Shown here in pieces: positions 6,887 to 14,751 of a stretch of DNA of 15,993 nucleotides (positions are counted from its first letter, which is position 1; the number at the start of each line of letters is the position of its first letter). The position numbers and the translations under genes were made by a program. Source of the DNA: Dehalococcoidia bacterium (GTDB taxonomy: Bacteria; Chloroflexota; Dehalococcoidia; Dehalococcoidales; UBA1222); contig WRHS01000027.1 in assembly GCA_009783135.1 (NCBI GenBank), positions 1-15,993 on the forward strand, read 5' to 3'. The notes beneath the pieces are model-generated. The model made no database searches and was not told the DNA's origin. It saw only the letters and a program-made list of their open reading frames with translations.

Positions 6887-7927
6887 CTAGCGCGGCTTGC
6901 GTCTGAAGAGTTTCCAGCGGCGACCTGTCAGTTCGTGGCGGCAGGTGGTGCCGAGTATTTCAGGAATGACGTCGCGTATTGAAGCATTTTCATACAGGAT
7001 GAGATAAATTTTCTCAGTAATAGGCATTTCCAACATGAGTTTTTGCGCCTGTGTCCATACGACTGCGGTAGTGGTAACTCCCTCAGCCATACCTGTCATT
7101 GATGCCAGTATCTCATCAAGTTTTTTGCCTTTGGTTAACTCTGTGCCTACGTAATGGTTGCGGCTCAGATTGGATGAGCAGGTGGCAACAAGGTCTCCCA
7201 TGCCAGCAAGCCCTGACATGGTCAGCGGACTTGCCCCCAGTGCCACGCTAAATGCGGTCATCTCGGTAAGTCCTCGCGTGATAAATGCTGCCTTGGCATT
7301 ATCGCCGTATCCCAGCCCGTCAATCATCCCGGCACCTAAGGCAATAATATTTTTAAGAGTGCCGCCCAACTCAACGCCGATGGTGTCGTGATTGATATAG
7401 ACGGCCAGATTGGGTCCGCTGAAAATTTTCTGTGCCTTGATGACAGTGGTCTCGCTCTGGGCTGCGACTACGGCGGCTGCGGGCAATCCATCCAATATTT
7501 CGCGGAATAGATTAGGTCCTGACAGGACGCAGATATTCTTGTGGTATGTTTGTGCAATTTCATCGGCAATCACCTGAGACATGCGCTTGTTGGTGCCCAT
7601 TTCCAGCCCTTTTGCGGCGCTTACGATTAGTTTGTGGGCATTGAGGTATGGCTTGACCAGCTTGATATTCTGTCGCATGGTCTGCGACGGTACTGCCATC
7701 ACAACAATATCGGATGAGGAAACAGCTTCCTCAACGGATGAGGTGACGCTAAGTGATGACGGGAATACAGCGTTGCCAACAATGTGCTTGTCCGGACCTT
7801 TGCCACGCAGGTGTGCAGCCTCGTCTTCAGTGCGTGCCCACAAAGACACCTCCATGCCATGCCGCGCAAGCATGATGGCAATGGTTGTGCCCCAACTCGT
7901 GGTACCGATGACGCATGTTTTGGCCAT
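6887..7927 (-). CDS. gpsA: NAD(P)-dependent glycerol-3-phosphate dehydrogenase
   Basis: Cytoplasmic enzyme that reduces dihydroxyacetone phosphate to sn-glycerol 3-phosphate, the backbone donor for phospholipids and the substrate of the next enzyme, PlsY, encoded immediately upstream. The 346 residues are full length. The N-terminal Rossmann fold has GTTSWG at residues 8-13 instead of the usual GAGSWG, so the second glycine of the dinucleotide loop is Thr. Other family features are present: MAVPSQ (77-82), SAAKGLEMG around K106, LSGPNLFREI (135-144), and the catalytic region GGTLKNIIALGAGM with K192 and N193, then GLGYGDNAKAA. It is last in the argF-der-plsY-gpsA run, 31 bp after plsY. The ribosome binding site is weak (AGAGATAAAG). 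No clear terminator is visible between its stop and the IS630 element. Confidence 0.95.
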   Translation of the reverse strand: MAKTCVIGTTSWGTTIAIMLARHGMEVSLWARTEDEAAHLRGKGPDKHIVGNAVFPSSLSVTSSVEEAVSSSDIVVMAVPSQTMRQNIKLVKPYLNAHKLIVSAAKGLEMGTNKRMSQVIADEIAQTYHKNICVLSGPNLFREILDGLPAAAVVAAQSETTVIKAQKIFSGPNLAVYINHDTIGVELGGTLKNIIALGAGMIDGLGYGDNAKAAFITRGLTEMTAFSVALGASPLTMSGLAGMGDLVATCSSNLSRNHYVGTELTKGKKLDEILASMTGMAEGVTTTAVVWTQAQKLMLEMPITEKIYLILYENASIRDVIPEILGTTCRHELTGRRWKLFRRKPR

Positions 7928-7958
7928 CTTTATCTCTTGATACAGAAAATGATTACCT

Positions 7959-8627
7959 TTAATTAACGCTGGAGTCCGGTGCTGTTTTTTGGTTTAATTT
8001 GCGTTCTTTGCCGCTTAGTAAACGCCTGATGTTGTCGAGGTGCGCAATGAGAATAATCACAGCACCGAAGAGCACGTATATCAGATACTCGGAAGGCACT
8101 CCATAAATAATAACAAGTGGAATCATGATGAGATAGGCGCATACTACGCTGATCATGCTACCAAGCGATGCAAACCCGGAAATGCTGGCACCGAGGAGCA
8201 GAACTTCACCGCCGAAGAGTGCCGCTACCGGGCAGATAGCAGCGAGCCCACCGATGAAGGTGGCTACGCCGCGTCCTCCTCTAAATCGGGCGAATATTGG
8301 GAATATATGCCCCATGATGGCACAGATTCCGGCAATGGCGTGTGCTGCCGGAGGCCCAATAAGCATATGTCCGATTGTAAAAAATTGTTCGCTCATAAGC
8401 CATCTGGCTATCAATACCGCTGTTGCGGCTTTGAGTATGTCGCCTACGGCCACAATGACGAAAGCCTTACGTCCTAACGTGCGCAACACGTTTGTGCCGC
8501 CTGTACGGCCGCTGCCGAAGTTGCGTATATCTACCTTGGCGCGTAGTTTGCTTACTATTAATCCAAACGGAATAGAGCCGAGCAGATAACCGGCAATCAT
8601 AACCAGAAGCAGCCTTAGCACAGCCAT
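7959..8627 (-). CDS. plsY: Glycerol-3-phosphate acyltransferase PlsY
   Basis: Membrane acyltransferase that moves the acyl group of acyl-phosphate onto glycerol 3-phosphate, giving lysophosphatidic acid; it is the committed step of phospholipid synthesis. The 222 residues contain about five hydrophobic segments, the first at roughly 3-25. Family motifs are visible: LLGSIPFG (15-22), motif 1 as GSGRTGGTN (38-46; commonly GSGNxGATN), GHIFPIFARFRGGRGVAT (106-123), and SLGSMIS. The C-terminus is polar and charged. The gene starts 2 bp after the der stop, with AGAGGT inside the end of der as ribosome binding site, so translational coupling with der is likely. Its product follows GpsA in the pathway and gpsA lies directly downstream. 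Confidence 0.95.
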   Translation of the reverse strand: MAVLRLLLVMIAGYLLGSIPFGLIVSKLRAKVDIRNFGSGRTGGTNVLRTLGRKAFVIVAVGDILKAATAVLIARWLMSEQFFTIGHMLIGPPAAHAIAGICAIMGHIFPIFARFRGGRGVATFIGGLAAICPVAALFGGEVLLLGASISGFASLGSMISVVCAYLIMIPLVIIYGVPSEYLIYVLFGAVIILIAHLDNIRRLLSGKERKLNQKTAPDSSVN

Positions 8628-8629
8628 TT

Positions 8630-10003
8630 TTATTTACCTCTGGTTTTGAAGATGAGACGCAGCGGCGTTCCGTTGAACCCGAAATTATTGCGCAGTTGAT
8701 TTTCAAGGTAGCGCTGATAGGAGAAATGCATCAGGGTGACGTCGTTGACGAAGAATACGAATGTGGGAGGATTGACCTCTGCCTGCGTGACATAAAGGAA
8801 CTTGAGAATGCGGCTGCCTTTATGCGGCGGCGTGTGTTTGGCGAGCACCTGTTGCACTGTGCTGTTGAGTTCACCTGTACCAATACGCTTAAGCCGTTCG
8901 CGGTAGACGTCCAGAGCCTGAGGTATGACGTCGGAAATGCCACTGCCATCCTTGGCGGATGTGTACAACACAGGAGCGTATTTCATGAACTTAAAATTTG
9001 CCCGTACGCAACTGGTGACTTCACTCTTATTCAAATTCTTTGCCAAATCCCATTTATTAATTACGATAACGATGCCTTTATAAGCTTGTTGAAGATAACC
9101 GGCAACGTGCAAGTCCTGCGCCGTGACCAACTCCTCGGCATCAAGTACCAACAACGCCACATCAGAGCGGTCAATGGCATCCAGCGAGCGAATAACACTG
9201 TACTTGTCTACACCTTCACCCTGGTGTCCACGCCTCTTTATGCCAGCGGTGTCGATTAGTATAATACTTTGCTCTTCAAAGTCAAAAACTGTATCAATGG
9301 CATCACGTGTGGTGCCGGGTATTTCGCTGACGATGACGCGTTCCTGTCCTAAAAGATGGTTGAGCATCATGGATTTGCCTACATTGGGACGTCCTACGAT
9401 GGCTATTTTAAGGTTGTTATCAGATGATACCGCCACATTGGATGGTGCTTGAGGGAGACGCTTTAAAACGGCATCTAGGAGGTCGTTAATACCGCGCCCG
9501 TGATAAGCGCTAATAGTGATGGGTTCTCCCAAGCCAAAGCGGTGTAACTCGGCGGAGATAATATCGGTTTTTTCGTTATCAGCTTTATTGGCTACGAGAA
9601 TGACGCGTTCTTTAACAGGGCGTAGCCCTGCGGCGACGTCCTGGTCGGATGGTAGTATGCCGTCTTTGGCATCTACCAAAAAGAGAATGATGGCAGCCTC
9701 GCTTATGGCGGTGTCTACCTGGCGGTTAATATCATCGCTGAAAATAGAACTTCCCTTGATCTCAACCCCTCCGGTATCAATAAGCGTGAAATCATGCCCT
9801 AGCCAGTTGACATTGGCGCTCAGGCGGTCTCGTGTGGTGCCTGGAAGGTCTTCTACGATGGCGATGCGCCGCCCTGCCAGGCGATTAAGCAGCGTAGACT
9901 TGCCCACATTTTGCCTTCCCACGATGGCCACAAGCGGGCGCACTGCCTGAGTGCCGCTTTCAACAGCAGGTTCATTTGGCGTTTGATTTTTAATCGCGGA
10001 CAT
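8630..10003 (-). CDS. der: Ribosome assembly GTPase Der (EngA)
   Basis: Tandem GTPase needed for maturation of the 50S ribosomal subunit. Two G domains are evident. Domain 1 has GRQNVGKST at 29-37 (Gln replaces the usual Pro), DTGG at 76-79 and NKAD at 139-142. Domain 2 has GRPNVGKS at 204-211, DTAG at 251-254 and NKWD at 316-319. A KH-like C-terminal domain follows from about 355. The 457 residues include a polar N-terminal extension of about 22. The ATG at 10001-10003 has no recognisable Shine-Dalgarno sequence, so a later start close to residue 21 cannot be excluded. The gene lies 36 bp after argF and 2 bp before plsY on the same strand. Confidence 0.96.
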   Translation of the reverse strand: MSAIKNQTPNEPAVESGTQAVRPLVAIVGRQNVGKSTLLNRLAGRRIAIVEDLPGTTRDRLSANVNWLGHDFTLIDTGGVEIKGSSIFSDDINRQVDTAISEAAIILFLVDAKDGILPSDQDVAAGLRPVKERVILVANKADNEKTDIISAELHRFGLGEPITISAYHGRGINDLLDAVLKRLPQAPSNVAVSSDNNLKIAIVGRPNVGKSMMLNHLLGQERVIVSEIPGTTRDAIDTVFDFEEQSIILIDTAGIKRRGHQGEGVDKYSVIRSLDAIDRSDVALLVLDAEELVTAQDLHVAGYLQQAYKGIVIVINKWDLAKNLNKSEVTSCVRANFKFMKYAPVLYTSAKDGSGISDVIPQALDVYRERLKRIGTGELNSTVQQVLAKHTPPHKGSRILKFLYVTQAEVNPPTFVFFVNDVTLMHFSYQRYLENQLRNNFGFNGTPLRLIFKTRGK

Positions 10004-10039
10004 AGTCGTTTGATTTAATGTTTACTTTGTGACTCTTTG

Positions 10040-10978
10040 TTAACGATAGCCTGGCAGTATACCGGCTCCGCCCATGACGTTTACCAGCACGGCTTTTTGC
10101 GCGTGCATACGGTTTTCGGCCTGATCAAAAACAACTGAAGCGTGGCTCTCAATAACCTCATCGGAAACCTCTTGCCCGCGATGCGCAGGCAGGCAGTGCA
10201 TGAAGATGGCATCCCTGTCAGCTACTGCCATGAGGGCGCTGTCCACACAGTACATGGCAAAATCTTTCAGGCGGGTCGTGTTTTCGGCCTCCTGCCCCAT
10301 GCTTGTCCATGTGTCTGTATATACTATATCGGCACCCTGTGCCGTAAGATATGGGTCGTGGTCGCATCTGATTTCGGCACCGCTGGTTTCCGCCATAATC
10401 ATGGCGCGCTCTACTATAGTGCCGTTCAATTCATATCCTGCAGGCGAGGCAATTTTGAAATTAATGCCGGCAAGCCCGCAGCCAAGAGCCAAACTGGCGG
10501 CCACATTGTTGCCGTCGCCGATAAAAGCCAAGGTTAGACCTTTTAGCGTCCCCTTATGCTCAAATATGGTGAGCAGGTCTGCCAGTATCTGACAGGGGTG
10601 CTCCTCGTCGGATAGGGCGTTAATGACGGGAATATCGGCATAGTTGCCCAACTCCTCCAGTGTTTGCTGGCTGAAAGTGCGCACGGCAAGGATATCCGCA
10701 TAGCGCGACAGTACGCGCGCCACATCTGCTACAGATTCGCGCTTGCCCAAACCCACCTCGGCGGGAGAGAGATATAAAACCTCCCCGCCAAGCGCCCGCA
10801 TGGCCATTTCAAAGCTGACACGGGTGCGCAGCGACGGCTTTTCAAAAAGCAATGCCAGAGTCTTTCCGCTGAGTGCACTGTTCCATCCGCCGGCTTTTAA
10901 ATCTACGGCCTCGGCTAACAACAGCTGCAAATCAGTGCCGGACAGATCTGCGATTGAAAGAAAATCTTTCGTATGCAT
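10040..10978 (-). CDS. argF: Ornithine carbamoyltransferase
   Basis: Makes citrulline from ornithine and carbamoyl phosphate in arginine synthesis. The reading frame is open back to 11062, but the ATG at 10976-10978 is preferred. It gives 312 residues, the normal length, and has GAGGG 5 nt upstream. The extra 28 residues of the longer frame would be encoded across the argF promoter. Motifs: carbamoyl-phosphate loop SLRTR at 49-53 (STRTR in many relatives), HPCQ at 127-130, the ornithine-binding DTWTSMGQ at 222-229, which separates OTC from aspartate carbamoyltransferase, and HCLPAHRG at 261-268 with the catalytic Cys. It is first gene of the minus-strand run with der, plsY and gpsA. The grouping with ribosome and lipid genes has no obvious functional logic. 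Confidence 0.95.
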   Translation of the reverse strand: MHTKDFLSIADLSGTDLQLLLAEAVDLKAGGWNSALSGKTLALLFEKPSLRTRVSFEMAMRALGGEVLYLSPAEVGLGKRESVADVARVLSRYADILAVRTFSQQTLEELGNYADIPVINALSDEEHPCQILADLLTIFEHKGTLKGLTLAFIGDGNNVAASLALGCGLAGINFKIASPAGYELNGTIVERAMIMAETSGAEIRCDHDPYLTAQGADIVYTDTWTSMGQEAENTTRLKDFAMYCVDSALMAVADRDAIFMHCLPAHRGQEVSDEVIESHASVVFDQAENRMHAQKAVLVNVMGGAGILPGYR

Positions 10979-11005
10979 AGCTTCCCTCTGCCAAATAATG
11001 GCGAT

Positions 11006-11014
11006 AGTATAGCA
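11006..11014 (-). promoter_or_regulatory. Extended -10 promoter for argF
   Basis: On the minus strand TGCTATACT combines the TGN extension with TATACT (plus 11006-11011). There is no good -35. Transcription would start near 10999, leaving about 20 nt of leader that contains the argF ribosome binding site. This supports the start at 10978 over the longer frame. Confidence 0.55.
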
Positions 11015-11078
11015 TGAAATGAAATATGGGTGTGCAAAATTTTGTATAGACGCAGTTCTCATGGTTGCCCTGCGGCTC

Positions 11079-11087
11079 TGCTATAAT
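11079..11087 (+). promoter_or_regulatory. Extended -10 promoter at the polA start
   Basis: TGCTATAAT gives a TGN extension and a perfect TATAAT at 11082-11087; the -35 region is poor. Only 6 nt separate the -10 from the GTG start of polA, so the mRNA would begin at or within a base or two of the initiation codon. Confidence 0.6.
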
Positions 11088-11093
11088 TAGCCC

Positions 11094-13841
11094 GTGAATG
11101 AGAGAAAGGCTCCCCGTTTGTTATTGGTTGACGGCAATAATGTGGTGCATCGTGCATTTCATGCTCTGCCGCCGCTTTCAGTGCGCCGCACGGGCGAACT
11201 GGTGAATGCTGTCTTTGGCTTTTCCTCCATGCTGCTTAAGGTGATATCCGAGCAGCGTCCGACACATTATGCGGTGGCTTTTGATAAGAAAGGACCTACT
11301 TTCCGCCATAATATGTTTGAAGATTACAAGTCCAATCGTCAGGCAACACCGGATGAATTGATAGGGCAGCTGTCGCGTGTGCGGCAGCTGGTGCTGGATC
11401 TCAAAATCCCGCTGTTTGAGATGGATGGGTTTGAGGCTGATGACATGCTTGGCACACTGGCGCATCAGGCGGCAGAGCAAGGGCTGGAAACGATTATTCT
11501 CACCGGAGATGCCGATGCCATGCAATTGGTTGGGCCACATGTACGTGTACTGTATCCGCGCACGATGGGGGAAGCTGTGTTGATGGATGCGGTCGGGGTG
11601 GAGCAAAAATATGGCGTACCGCCAAGACATATTGCCGACCTGAAGGCACTCAAAGGGGACCCGTCGGATAACATACCCGGCGTAAAAGGCATTGGCGAGA
11701 AAACTGCTGTTAGACTTATTCAACAATACGGCAGTGTGGAGGAGATTTATCAGCATATAGACGATCTGTCGCCGCTGCGCATACAGGAGTTGCTGCGCCA
11801 TGGTGAGGAGTCAGCCCGTCGCTGCAAGGTTTTGGCTACAATAGAGGTGCATTCTCCGGTGACGCTGGATTTGGAAAAGTCCAAAGCGGCGCATTTTGAC
11901 CGTGAAAAAGCTGCAGCACTTTTTCGTGAATTGGAGTTTTTTAAGCTGCTGGATCGCTTGCCTGGGAGCGATTTGTTTGATGCTACGCCACATCAACCTC
12001 CACAGCTTTCTGAGGCTGAAACTGCTACGGCAGATTATTCTGTTGTTGAAGAGAAGAAGAAATACGACACAATCAAAACATCTGATGCCCTTTTGGCGCT
12101 GGCAGCACGTTTGCGCAGCGTGAAAAGGTTTGCTCTTGAAATAGTCTCCGAAGGGTTGCATTCTGTGTCGTCCCAACTGGTGGGGATGGCTTTTTCACCG
12201 GTTGCGGGTGAGGCGTATTACATACCGCTGACGCATGCAGGACTGGATGCCGGAGCGCAACTGTCGCTGGAAGAGGTCAGGCGGGTTTTATCTGAATTTT
12301 TATGCGTGCCAGGTGCTGTCTGCGTTCATAATGCCAACTTTGCCATGACTATGCTGGCGCAGGCTGGTATTCCGCTCGCTGGTGTTGCATTTGATACTAT
12401 GATTGCGGCGCATTTGCTTGGCGAACAGGCATTGGAATTGTCCGCTTTGGCGTTGAGTCGACTGAACATGGAAATACAACCCTTAGCCGTTGGGACAGGT
12501 TCCAAGCGTGTGCCGGTATGCAATCTAATGGTGGAACAGGTGGCACATTTTATCTGTTCGTGCGCTGATGCAATAGGGCGCTTGCGGCAGCCTTTAGCTG
12601 ATGAACTGGAAAAAGAGCAACTGTTGGCGCTTTTTATTGACGTTGAACTGCCTTTGGTGCCGCTATTGGTTGAGATGCAGTGTTGTGGCGTACTATTGGA
12701 TGCTAACCTGCTTACGGGGATGTCTTCTCGTTTGGGAGAACGGCTTGTGTCACTTGAGCGCGAAATTTACGCCTTGGCAAAATGCGAATTTAACATAAAC
12801 TCTCCCAAACAGTTGGGAGAGGTGTTGTTTGAGAAACTGCGCCTGCCCACAGGGCAGAAAAAACACGGGGCATGGTCGACGGACTCATCTGTTCTGGAAC
12901 TGCTGCGCCAAGATTCCGAAATAGCGGACTACATATTGGAATATCGCCAACTGAATAAGCTTAAGGCTACGTATATTGATGCATTGCCGAGATTGGTTAA
13001 TAACAGGACCGGACGCGTGCATACCAGTTTTAACCAGACGCGTACGACAACAGGGCGGTTGTCTTCTTCTGACCCGAATTTGCAGAACATTCCGGTGAGG
13101 GGCGAGTTTGGGCGTGAAATTCGGCAGGCTTTTATTGCACCACCCGGCTATGTGCTGCTTTCAGGCGATTATTCCCAAATTGACCTGCGCTCACTGGCAC
13201 ACCTGTCGCAGGATGCGGCTTTGCTTGATACATTTGAACGCGGAGAGGACGTGCACAGTGCTACGGCGGCACATTTGTTCAATGTTGAGCAAATGCATGT
13301 TACACGGGATATGCGCCGCTTGGCCAAAACGGTTAACTTCGGCGTGATTTACGGCATGAGTGGTTATGGGCTGGAACAGTCCACGGAATTTTCCCGTAGC
13401 GAAGCGGAGAAATTCATAGCATCTTACTTTGACAGATTTCCGGGCGTGCGGGCTTATATGGATAAAACCAAAGAGCAGGTGCGTCGGTTAGGTTACGTGC
13501 AAACCATATTGGGAAGGCGGCGTTATATTCCGGAAATTAACTCGCATAATCGCATGATACGCGAAGCTGCTGAGCGTATGGCCATCAATATGCCGGTGCA
13601 GGGTACATCGGCTGATATCATCAAGGTAGCCATGCTGCATTTGGATAAGGAAATGGCGCAGCGCGGTTTGTTGAGTAAGCTAATACTTCAGGTGCACGAT
13701 GAGTTGATTTTTGAGGTGCCGCAGGAGGAATTGCCAATCATGCGGGATATTGTGATGCATTTGATGCAGGATGCCATCAAATTGGATGTTCCTGTTCAGG
13801 TGGATATAAAAGTGGGGCACACGTGGGGCCTGATGCAATAG
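11094..13841 (+). CDS. polA: DNA polymerase I, proofreading domain inactive
   Basis: Fills gaps, removes RNA primers and serves excision repair. The 915 residues have three parts. The 5'-nuclease domain covers about 1-290 (LLLVDGNNVVHRAFHALP; DGFEADDMLGTLA; TGDADAMQLV; GVKGIGEKTA). The 3'-5' exonuclease-like domain covers about 325-520. The polymerase domain has motif A DYSQIDLRSLAHLS (D692), motif B RRLAKTVNFGVIYG and motif C QVHDELIFEVP (D869). In the exonuclease domain the positions matching E. coli D355, E357, D424 and D501 are E349, V351, A417 and C490, so proofreading should be absent. Motif A has Asp697 where E. coli has Glu710. The start is GTG at 11094; it gives a normal N-terminus but has no ribosome binding site. 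mutM begins 13 bp after the stop and is probably co-transcribed. Confidence 0.97.
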   Translation: MNERKAPRLLLVDGNNVVHRAFHALPPLSVRRTGELVNAVFGFSSMLLKVISEQRPTHYAVAFDKKGPTFRHNMFEDYKSNRQATPDELIGQLSRVRQLVLDLKIPLFEMDGFEADDMLGTLAHQAAEQGLETIILTGDADAMQLVGPHVRVLYPRTMGEAVLMDAVGVEQKYGVPPRHIADLKALKGDPSDNIPGVKGIGEKTAVRLIQQYGSVEEIYQHIDDLSPLRIQELLRHGEESARRCKVLATIEVHSPVTLDLEKSKAAHFDREKAAALFRELEFFKLLDRLPGSDLFDATPHQPPQLSEAETATADYSVVEEKKKYDTIKTSDALLALAARLRSVKRFALEIVSEGLHSVSSQLVGMAFSPVAGEAYYIPLTHAGLDAGAQLSLEEVRRVLSEFLCVPGAVCVHNANFAMTMLAQAGIPLAGVAFDTMIAAHLLGEQALELSALALSRLNMEIQPLAVGTGSKRVPVCNLMVEQVAHFICSCADAIGRLRQPLADELEKEQLLALFIDVELPLVPLLVEMQCCGVLLDANLLTGMSSRLGERLVSLEREIYALAKCEFNINSPKQLGEVLFEKLRLPTGQKKHGAWSTDSSVLELLRQDSEIADYILEYRQLNKLKATYIDALPRLVNNRTGRVHTSFNQTRTTTGRLSSSDPNLQNIPVRGEFGREIRQAFIAPPGYVLLSGDYSQIDLRSLAHLSQDAALLDTFERGEDVHSATAAHLFNVEQMHVTRDMRRLAKTVNFGVIYGMSGYGLEQSTEFSRSEAEKFIASYFDRFPGVRAYMDKTKEQVRRLGYVQTILGRRRYIPEINSHNRMIREAAERMAINMPVQGTSADIIKVAMLHLDKEMAQRGLLSKLILQVHDELIFEVPQEELPIMRDIVMHLMQDAIKLDVPVQVDIKVGHTWGLMQ

Positions 13842-13854
13842 GAGTTTAGGAATT

Positions 13855-14667
13855 ATGCCTGAGTTGCCGGAAGTTGAAACTATCAAAAAACAACTCACGC
13901 CGCTGCTTGTCGGGCGCCGCATACAGTCGGTGCAGTTTTTATGGGCAAGGACGCTGCTATCACCCTCTATGGATGAATTTAACAGGCGTGTTGCGGGGAG
14001 GGTGATTGAGAAGCTGGACAGGCGTGGAAAGTATTTGATTCTGCGATTGGATGGCGCAGACGTGTTATTGGTGCATCTGCGCATGACGGGCTCATTTTTG
14101 GTAGGCGAAGATGGGACTTTGCCTACCAAGCATACCCGTGCTGTGGTGCATTTGGATGGCGGGCTGAAGATGTTTTTCATCGACCCACGTAAATTTGGCA
14201 AATTTCAGCTGGTTTTGGGGGATGATTCCCCATTGTTAAAGCTGGGGCCGGAGCCGATGTCCGATGCGTTCACTGTAAGGCATCTGGAAGCTGTAATGCA
14301 AAGCAAGGGAATTCCTGTAAAGGTATTACTGGTGGAGCAGTCTTTGATTGCGGGGATAGGCAACATGTATGCCGATGAAGCCTTATATGATGCTGGTATT
14401 CATCCGCTTAGGCAGGGTGGTAGTCTGTCTATGCCGGAAATCGAACGATTACACGGCTCAATAAGGCATGTGTTGAGCAAGGCTATTGAAAGCGGTGGGG
14501 CCAGCGTTTCAAATTATTTTCATCCGGATGGGGCTAAAGGTAAAGCTCAGGATGGTTTTATGGTAGCTCATCGCATGGATGAAAATTGTTTTGTATGCGG
14601 TGAGGCGATTGAGCGTATTGTGGTGCGTCAGCGCGGCACATACTTTTGTCCCAATTGTCAGCGATAA
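13855..14667 (+). CDS. mutM: Formamidopyrimidine-DNA glycosylase (Fpg/MutM)
   Basis: Excises oxidised purines such as 8-oxoguanine and cleaves the resulting abasic site. The mature N-terminus PELPEVET has the catalytic proline (P2) and glutamate (E3). K59 in RRGKYL matches the conserved lysine. M77, R112 and F114, the void-filling residues that mark Fpg rather than endonuclease VIII, are all in place (HLRMTG; DPRKFGKF). The helix-two-turn-helix region contains AGIGNMYADEALY, and the C-terminal zinc finger uses C245, C248, C265 and C268. At 270 residues it is complete. An AGGAG overlaps the polA stop codon and a second AGGA lies 3 nt from the ATG. Coupling to polA places a base-excision glycosylase with its gap-filling polymerase. 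Confidence 0.97.
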   Translation: MPELPEVETIKKQLTPLLVGRRIQSVQFLWARTLLSPSMDEFNRRVAGRVIEKLDRRGKYLILRLDGADVLLVHLRMTGSFLVGEDGTLPTKHTRAVVHLDGGLKMFFIDPRKFGKFQLVLGDDSPLLKLGPEPMSDAFTVRHLEAVMQSKGIPVKVLLVEQSLIAGIGNMYADEALYDAGIHPLRQGGSLSMPEIERLHGSIRHVLSKAIESGGASVSNYFHPDGAKGKAQDGFMVAHRMDENCFVCGEAIERIVVRQRGTYFCPNCQR

Positions 14668-14751
14668 GCACACATTTACCACATGGCATTTTACCTGCGG
14701 TAACCATATCGTGCCGGAACTGTTTGCCGCTGGGTCGTATTGAGCATAATG

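Noticed and set aside
8040..8477. Long plus-strand reading frames opposite plsY, der and argF
   Set aside because: They are shadows of conserved genes, with low-complexity or arbitrary composition and no homologous motifs.
10979..11062. N-terminal extension of ArgF by 28 residues
   Set aside because: The extension crosses the extended -10 promoter and has no family counterpart; the ATG at 10978 has a good ribosome binding site.
14668..14751. Possible yybP-ykoY manganese riboswitch before mntP
   Set aside because: The gap is short and none of the conserved loop sequences of that riboswitch is visible, only a 5-bp hairpin.
14740..14751. TTG start for mntP at 14740
   Set aside because: The ATG at 14752 has better ribosome binding site spacing and aligns residue for residue with the E. 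coli MntP N-terminus.
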